Below, in pieces: positions 5,809 through 10,048 of a stretch of 10,048 bases of DNA. Source of the stretch: CBDDRG01 sp965232975 (GTDB lineage Bacteria; Pseudomonadota; Gammaproteobacteria; Pseudomonadales; Porticoccaceae); the NCBI GenBank assembly GCA_965232975.1, contig CBDDRG010000321.1, forward strand, positions 1 through 10,048, in the 5' to 3' direction. The notes beneath the pieces were generated by a model that searched no databases, was not told the origin of the DNA, and was given only the letters and a program-made list of their open reading frames with translations. Positions within the stretch are counted from its first letter, which is position 1. Each line of letters starts with the position of its first letter. The translations under genes were made by a program, and so were the position numbers.

Positions 5809-6576
5809 TCAAGCGTCGAGTGCGACGGTCAGCGCACAGGCGACCCTGAGCACGCGGCTGGCGAGTGGCACCCCGGCGGCCATTACCTGCTCAATATCCG
5901 CCATCGTGATTTCCCGCGCGCTGGTGCCAGCGGCCGGATTCACCACCAGCGCCAGGCAGGCATAGGGCAGGTTCTTTTCGCGCGCGAGTCCCGCCTCCGG
6001 CATTCCTGTCATGCCCACCACGCCGCAGCCATCGCGCATCAAGCGGCGAATTTCAGCGGCGCTTTCGAGTCGGGGTCCCTGAGTTGCGGCGTACACCGCG
6101 CCGACGTGGATCGGCGTCCCGGTCGATGTCGCGGCGGTGATTAATATCTGACGGATGGCTTCGTCGTACGGCTGTGTAAAATCAACATGATGCAATGGCG
6201 CCATGGCGGAATCGGAATAGGTGTGCTCTCTGCCCCAGGTGTAATCAATCAGATCATCTGGCACCACCAGCGACCCCGGCGCCAACGCGGGATCGATCCC
6301 GCCGACGGCATTGAAGGCAAACACATGGCTGGCGTCCAATTCCACCAGCGCGGCAATATTGGCCCGATAGTTCACCTGGTGGGGGGGAATCCGATGGTGT
6401 TCGCCATGGCGTGGCAGAAACAAAACGTCCACGCCCGCCAAGCGCCCGCGCGTCACCGGGCAGGAGGGTCTGCCCCACCGCGTATCGATATCATATTGTT
6501 CGGTGGGTTCAAAACCGGCGAGGGTCAGCAAACCGCTGCCACCGATGATCGCCGGAAGAAGATGCTGCACACTCAT
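5809..6576 (-). CDS. S-methyl-5'-thioinosine phosphorylase (MTAP/PNP family)
   Basis: Cytoplasmic phosphorylase of the PNP/MTAP family that cleaves a 5'-methylthio-nucleoside with phosphate to free base and methylthioribose-1-phosphate, salvaging the by-product of polyamine and homoserine-lactone synthesis. The 255 residues include the phosphate loop GGSG (12-15), R56-H57-G, NYRAN (69-73), NAVGGI (89-94), GMTGMPEA (188-195) and NPAAG (213-217). LIDYTWGREHTY (109-120) is the form seen in the Pseudomonas thioinosine enzyme, whereas classical adenosine-specific MTAPs have an IDRT-like segment, so I favour methylthioinosine as substrate; this would require a methylthioadenosine deaminase elsewhere in the genome. 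Substrate choice is inference. The ATG at 6576 has only a weak GGGATGG upstream. It is the first gene of a possible unit with yqaA, and diverges from engB across 108 bp. Confidence 0.87.
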   Translation of the reverse strand: MSVQHLLPAIIGGSGLLTLAGFEPTEQYDIDTRWGRPSCPVTRGRLAGVDVLFLPRHGEHHRIPPHQVNYRANIAALVELDASHVFAFNAVGGIDPALAPGSLVVPDDLIDYTWGREHTYSDSAMAPLHHVDFTQPYDEAIRQILITAATSTGTPIHVGAVYAATQGPRLESAAEIRRLMRDGCGVVGMTGMPEAGLAREKNLPYACLALVVNPAAGTSAREITMADIEQVMAAGVPLASRVLRVACALTVALDA

Positions 6577-6670
6577 GGGCTACCATCCCGCGGATCGACG
6601 GGCGCCATCTTAGCTTATCGAGGCTATTTACGGCGGCGCCGACGGGCGAGGTAGAGTGCTCGCCGGCGGG

Positions 6671-6676
6671 TATACT
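6671..6676 (+). promoter_or_regulatory. Predicted -10 box of engB (near-leaderless start)
   Basis: TATACT lies only eight bases before the engB ATG at 6685, so transcription from it would start at about 6683-6685. No Shine-Dalgarno sequence fits between them. No good -35 box is visible at 16-18 bp; a GGCGAG/CTCGCC inverted repeat (6645-6650, 6659-6664) occupies part of that space and might be an operator. Confidence 0.45.
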
Positions 6677-6684
6677 GCGCGACC

Positions 6685-7341
6685 ATGACCAACAGCATCA
6701 ATTTTAATCAGGCGCGCTTCCTGATGAGCGCTGCCAGCCTCGAACAGTGTCCGGTCGATACAGGTGCTGAGGTGGCCTTCGCCGGTCGCTCCAATGCGGG
6801 CAAGTCGAGCGCCATCAACGCGCTGACGCGCAACGGACAACTCGCGCGCACCAGCAAAACGCCCGGACAAACGCGGCTGATCAACTTTTTTCAACTGGCG
6901 CCGGAACAACGGCTGGTGGATTTGCCAGGCTACGGCTACGCCAAGGTTCCGAAGACTGTGAAGGCGCAATGGGATCTCCGTCTGGCCGAATATCTCCGCG
7001 GTCGGCAATCCTTGCGGGGGCTGATCCTGCTGATGGACATCCGCCATCCGCTGCGGGACTACGACTGGGAGATGCTGCACTGGGCCGCCGCCAGCGCGCT
7101 GCCCGTTCACATCCTGCTCACCAAAGCCGATAAGCTGGGCAAGAACGCCGCCCACTATGCGTTGGTGAAGGTGCGCCGTGAACTCGCCGAGGCTGGCTTT
7201 GATCTGCAAACCGCGGCCGCGGCGGTTGAGGGTTTTCACGCCGAGGTACAGATTTTTTCGACCCCAGGCCGTATCGGGCTGGAGCAACTTGAAGGCCGGC
7301 TGCGGCATTGGCTTACCGCCCCCGCCGTGGCCGAGGTCTGA
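6685..7341 (+). CDS. engB: Ribosome-biogenesis GTPase EngB (YihA/YsxC)
   Basis: Essential small GTPase that assists assembly of the large ribosomal subunit and is linked to cell division. The 218 residues carry the TRAFAC-type order of motifs: G1 GRSNAGKS at 34-41, the switch-I block TSKTPGQT at 56-63, G3 DLPGYGYA at 79-86, G4 TKAD at 146-149, and a G5-like FSTPGRIG at 191-198. The N-terminus MTNSINFNQARFLMSA aligns with that of E. coli YihA (MTNLNYQQTHFVMSA), which fixes the ATG at 6685. Length is normal for the family. It diverges from the phosphorylase gene and converges on polA, the arrangement seen in E. coli and Pseudomonas. No terminator with a T-tract follows on the plus strand. Confidence 0.97.
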   Translation: MTNSINFNQARFLMSAASLEQCPVDTGAEVAFAGRSNAGKSSAINALTRNGQLARTSKTPGQTRLINFFQLAPEQRLVDLPGYGYAKVPKTVKAQWDLRLAEYLRGRQSLRGLILLMDIRHPLRDYDWEMLHWAAASALPVHILLTKADKLGKNAAHYALVKVRRELAEAGFDLQTAAAAVEGFHAEVQIFSTPGRIGLEQLEGRLRHWLTAPAVAEV

Positions 7342-7370
7342 TGTACACACGCCATCCGGAAATCGAGGGC

Positions 7371-7401
7371 AAAAAAAAAACCGACGCCGGGGGAGCGTCG
7401 G
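7371..7401 (-). terminator. Intrinsic terminator of the polA-engB intergenic small RNA
   Basis: On the minus strand CCGACGC (7401-7395) pairs perfectly with GCGTCGG (7387-7381) around the seven-base loop TCCCCCG, and is followed directly by ten Ts (7380-7371). This is a textbook Rho-independent terminator. It can also stop any polA transcript that reads through. Confidence 0.93.
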
Positions 7402-7481
7402 TAAGGGATTCGACCGGGCCTGTATACCTAGAGGGGGAGGAGTACCCGGTCGCGCTCAATGCAAGAAGGAGAATACTTGCA
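7373..7481 (-). ncRNA. Candidate trans-acting small RNA in the Spot 42/ErsA position
   Basis: About 109 nt downstream of polA on the same strand, bounded by a sigmaE-like promoter and an intrinsic terminator. It folds into three stem-loops in order: TGCAAG/CTTGCA (7481-7476, 7465-7460) with loop TATTCTCCTT; an 8-bp perfect stem CGACCGGG/CCCGGTCG (7452-7445, 7418-7411) with a 26-base loop containing CTCCTCCCCCTCT; and the terminator hairpin. The C/U-rich loops could pair with Shine-Dalgarno regions. The T-tail suits Hfq binding. The same locus encodes Spot 42 in E. coli (carbon-source control) and ErsA in Pseudomonas (AlgU/sigma22-dependent envelope-stress RNA). Position and promoter type fit ErsA best; I cannot confirm sequence homology without an alignment. 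No convincing open reading frame lies inside it. Confidence 0.78.
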
Positions 7482-7486
7482 CGGGA

Positions 7487-7513
7487 TAAGACTGGGCTCT
7501 GGGCGAAAAGTTC
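7487..7513 (-). promoter_or_regulatory. SigmaE/AlgU-type promoter of the small RNA
   Basis: On the minus strand GAACTT (7513-7508) is followed after 16 bp by TCTTA (7491-7487), close to the extracytoplasmic-stress consensus GAACTT-N16/17-TCTGA. The start point would fall near 7480-7482, right at the base of the first hairpin. AT-rich tracts immediately upstream (T7 and A7 around 7524-7543 on this strand) could act as an UP element. No good sigma70 pair of boxes fits the same start. Confidence 0.7.
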
Positions 7514-7570
7514 AGCAACAATCAAAAAAATTTCGTCTTTTTTTCCACCTTGGACTACGCGGGCAGTTTT

Positions 7571-7586
7571 AGCCCATCAATGGGCC
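7571..7586 (-). other. Stem-loop overlapping the polA stop codon
   Basis: GCCCA/TGGGC with a four-base loop covers the last codons and stop of polA. It is followed by AAAA rather than Ts on the polA strand, so it is not an intrinsic terminator. It may protect the mRNA 3' end or be chance; the strong terminator further on at 7371-7401 is the likelier end of polA transcripts that pass through the small RNA. Confidence 0.3.
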
Positions 7587-10048
7587 TCTTCCCAGTTATC
7601 CCCAACGCCCACGTCAACCACCAAGGGCACATCCAGCGCGGCCGCAGCCGTCATTCGCGCAGGCAGACCCTCGGTGACCTGATCCAACTCGGCCGCCGGC
7701 ACTTCCAGCACCAATTCATCGTGTACCTGCAGAATCATCCGCGCTTTTAACCGCGCGTCCGCCAGCCAGGCATCGACGGCGATCATGGCCTTCTTGATGA
7801 TATCGGCGGCGGTGCCCTGCATCGGCGCATTGATTGCTGCACGCTCGGCGCCCTGGCGCTGAGCCGCGTTGCCGGCCCTGATGCCGGGCACATAGAGGCG
7901 GCGACCGAACAACGTCTCGACGTAGCCCCGCTCGGCTGCGGTGGCGCGAATCTGATCCATATAGCGCTTTACCCCCGGATAGCGCTGAAAGTACAGATCG
8001 ATGTATTGCTGCGCCTGGTGGCGGCCAAGGTTGAGCTGGCGCGCCAGACCGAAAGCGGACATGCCGTAGATAAGCCCAAAATTGATCGCTTTGGCGTTGC
8101 GCCGCTGTTCCGGCGTCACCGCGGCCAGGGCGACACCGAACACCTCGGCAGCTGTTGCCCGGTGCACATCCAGACCCTTGCCGAAGGCATCCAGCAAGCC
8201 GCGATCGGCCGACAGGTGCGCCATGATGCGCAGTTCGATCTGCGAGTAGTCCGCTGCGACCAGACGATGTCCCAGCGGCGCGATAAAGGCCTTGCGGATG
8301 CGCCGCCCCTCCTCGGTGCGAATCGGAATGTTCTGCAAATTGGGGTCGGAGGACGACAACCGCCCGGTCGCCGCCACCGCCTGATGGTAGGAGGTGTGAA
8401 TGCGCCCGGTAGTGGCGTCGATCATGGTCGGCAGCTTGTCGGTGTAGGTGGATTTCAGCTTGCTCAGGCTGCGGTGTTCGAGCAGCACCCGGGGCAACGG
8501 GTAGTCGAGCGCCAATTCCTGCAACACCTCCTCCGCGGTGGACGGCGATCCGGTCGGCGTCTTTTTGATGACCGGCAAACCCAGCTTGCCGAACAGCAGT
8601 TCGCCGAGCTGCTTCGGCGACGCCAGATTGAAGGGCTGACCGGCGAGGGCGTGGGCTTCCAATTCCAGCGCGGCGATGCGCACGCCCAGCTCGCGGCTTT
8701 GGGCTGCGAGGAGCTCGCCGTCCACCAGCGCGCCGTTGCGCTCGATCCGCGACAGCACCGGCAGCAGGGGCATCTCCAGCGTGTCGAACACCTCGCGCAG
8801 CCGGCCCTCCGCCACCAGCTGCGGCCAGAGCACTTGGTGCAGCCGCAGCGTGACATCCGCGTCTTCGGCGGCGTAGGGGCCCGCCTGCGCCAGCGCAATC
8901 TGGTTGAACGTTAACTGGTTGGCACCTTTACCGGCGATATCTTTGAAGCGAATGGTGGTCTCGCCCAAATGCTTCAGGGCCAGACTGTCCATATCGTGGC
9001 GCGAGCCGCCGGCGTCGAGCAGATAGGATTCGAGCATGGTGTCGAAGGCGATCCCCGCCATCGCGATGCCGTGGCGCGCCAGCACGCTCATGTCGTATTT
9101 CAGGTTCTGGCCGAGCTTGGGCCGCCGCGGGTCTTCCAGCAGCGGCTGCAATTTGCCGAGCACCAAGGCGCGGTCTAGCTGTTCCGGCGCACCCAGGTAG
9201 TCGTGGCCACAGGGCACATAGGCCGCCTCGTGCGGATTCACCGCAAAGGACACGCCGACGATCTCGGCCTGCATGTAGTTGAGGCTGGTGGTCTCGGTGT
9301 CGAACGCAAACAGCGGCGCCGCGCGCAGGCGCTCGATCCAGGCGTCGAGCGCCGCTTCGGTCAGAATGATTTGATAGTCGCGCTCACAACCCTCCGGTTC
9401 TGCCACTGCCGCAGGCGCGGCAAAAGCAGCCAGCTCGTCGCTCCAGGCCTTGAATTCCAGACCGACAAACAGCTCGCGCAGGCGTTCGCGGTCGGGCTCA
9501 CCGTTGCACAAATCCGCCGCGGAGAGATCCAGCGACACGTCGCATTTGATGGTCGCCAGCTGGCGCGACAGATAGGCCTGCTGGCGATTTTCCAGCAGTC
9601 GCTCCGGTATCTTGCCGGCGCCGCGAAATTCCAGCGCGCGCACCTGTTCCAGGTTCGCGTAGACCGCATCCATGTCGCCAATACCCTGAAGTATCGCCTG
9701 CGCCGATTTCTCGCCGACGCCGGGAACGCCGGGAATGTTGTCCGACTTGTCGCCCACCAGCGCCAGATAATCGATGATCAACGCCGGCGGCACGCCGAAT
9801 TTCTGCTGTACCCCGGCGGCGTCGAGCACGGTGCCGGTCATGGTGTTGACCAGCGTGATGTGGCCATCGACGAGCTGCGCCATGTCCTTGTCGCCGGTGG
9901 AAATCACCACCGGGCGCTGGTCGGCGGCGGCCTGCTGCGCCAGCGTGCCGATAACGTCGTCGGCCTCCACACCCTCGACACTCAACAGTGGCAGACCAAG
10001 CGCGCGCACGATGTCGTGGATGGGCTGAATCTGCGCCCGCAGTTCATC
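7577..10048 (-). CDS. polA: DNA polymerase I (partial; first ~85 residues beyond right edge)
   Basis: Replication and repair polymerase that removes Okazaki RNA primers and fills gaps. 823 residues are visible; the frame is open at the right edge, where DELRAQI aligns with E. coli Pol I near residue 86, so the full protein should be ~908 residues. The 5'-nuclease domain comes first, with VEADDVIG, STGDKDMAQL and the helix-hairpin-helix GVPGVGEKSA. The 3'-5' exonuclease has its acidic residues: FDTETT (near 9285-9310), LKYDMS and the AEDAD block, so proofreading should be active, unlike in many Gram-positive Pol I enzymes. The polymerase domain shows motif A DYSQIELR (near 8230-8260), motif B RRNAKAINFGLIYG (near 8065-8107) and motif C QVHDE (near 7715-7730). 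The protein ends in GDNWEEAH. It is convergent with engB. Confidence 0.98.
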   Translation of the reverse strand, partial: DELRAQIQPIHDIVRALGLPLLSVEGVEADDVIGTLAQQAAADQRPVVISTGDKDMAQLVDGHITLVNTMTGTVLDAAGVQQKFGVPPALIIDYLALVGDKSDNIPGVPGVGEKSAQAILQGIGDMDAVYANLEQVRALEFRGAGKIPERLLENRQQAYLSRQLATIKCDVSLDLSAADLCNGEPDRERLRELFVGLEFKAWSDELAAFAAPAAVAEPEGCERDYQIILTEAALDAWIERLRAAPLFAFDTETTSLNYMQAEIVGVSFAVNPHEAAYVPCGHDYLGAPEQLDRALVLGKLQPLLEDPRRPKLGQNLKYDMSVLARHGIAMAGIAFDTMLESYLLDAGGSRHDMDSLALKHLGETTIRFKDIAGKGANQLTFNQIALAQAGPYAAEDADVTLRLHQVLWPQLVAEGRLREVFDTLEMPLLPVLSRIERNGALVDGELLAAQSRELGVRIAALELEAHALAGQPFNLASPKQLGELLFGKLGLPVIKKTPTGSPSTAEEVLQELALDYPLPRVLLEHRSLSKLKSTYTDKLPTMIDATTGRIHTSYHQAVAATGRLSSSDPNLQNIPIRTEEGRRIRKAFIAPLGHRLVAADYSQIELRIMAHLSADRGLLDAFGKGLDVHRATAAEVFGVALAAVTPEQRRNAKAINFGLIYGMSAFGLARQLNLGRHQAQQYIDLYFQRYPGVKRYMDQIRATAAERGYVETLFGRRLYVPGIRAGNAAQRQGAERAAINAPMQGTAADIIKKAMIAVDAWLADARLKARMILQVHDELVLEVPAAELDQVTEGLPARMTAAAALDVPLVVDVGVGDNWEEAH

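Noticed and set aside
7459..7569. 36-codon plus-strand frame starting at ATG 7459 after a GGGGGAGGAG run
   Set aside because: The purine run is about 16 bases away, too far for a Shine-Dalgarno, and it is simply the complement of the sRNA loop. The frame is antisense to the sRNA and its promoter and has no protein-like character.
8006..8914. 302-codon plus-strand frame inside polA
   Set aside because: It is entirely antisense to conserved polymerase motifs of polA, is dominated by Arg/Gln/His/Gly, and reflects the high GC content at third codon positions.

Overview
The window looks like chromosomal DNA of a GC-rich gammaproteobacterium. The strongest evidence is the order polA - small intergenic gap - engB, with the two genes converging; this is the arrangement known from Escherichia coli (polA-spf-yihA) and Pseudomonas (polA-ersA-engB). 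Closest-looking families (DusA, EngB, YqaA, an S-methyl-5'-thioinosine phosphorylase-like enzyme) also point to Gammaproteobacteria, and Pseudomonas-like lineages in particular. The genus cannot be named from the sequence alone. There is no prophage, CRISPR array, rRNA or tRNA gene, and no transposase gene.

Layout. Positions 1-2439 (minus strand) hold a two-gene catabolic unit: a Rieske non-heme iron oxygenase alpha subunit followed 33 bp later by an NAD(P)-dependent aldehyde dehydrogenase that runs off the left edge. The 332-bp gap upstream of it (2440-2771) contains an 84-bp MITE-like element with 12-bp perfect inverted repeats and a 3-bp TTA flank on both sides, then a good sigma70-type promoter for the divergent plus-strand gene dusA (2772-3788). 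A TerB-like protein gene (3879-4322, plus) follows, preceded by a nested hairpin. It converges on a minus-strand group, read right to left: S-methyl-5'-thioinosine phosphorylase (5809-6576), a YqaA-type membrane protein starting immediately after it (5364-5807), and a membrane-anchored alpha/beta-hydrolase of the PHB-depolymerase/feruloyl-esterase type (4350-5264). engB (6685-7341, plus) diverges from the phosphorylase gene and appears to be transcribed almost without a leader. polA (7577 to the right edge, minus) lacks only its first ~85 codons.

The most interesting region is the 235-bp gap between engB and polA. On the minus strand it holds a sigmaE/AlgU-like promoter (GAACTT-N16-TCTTA), about 109 nt that fold into three clean stem-loops, and a textbook intrinsic terminator with ten Ts. 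All three loops are C/U-rich, and the large middle loop carries an anti-Shine-Dalgarno-like run. This is a candidate envelope-stress small RNA in the position of Spot 42/ErsA.

The genes are mostly housekeeping (DNA replication and repair, ribosome assembly, tRNA modification, methylthio-purine salvage) with one accessory catabolic unit at the left end. The oxygenase and dehydrogenase could act in sequence, hydroxylating a substrate and then oxidising an aldehyde product, but the substrate cannot be read from the sequence.
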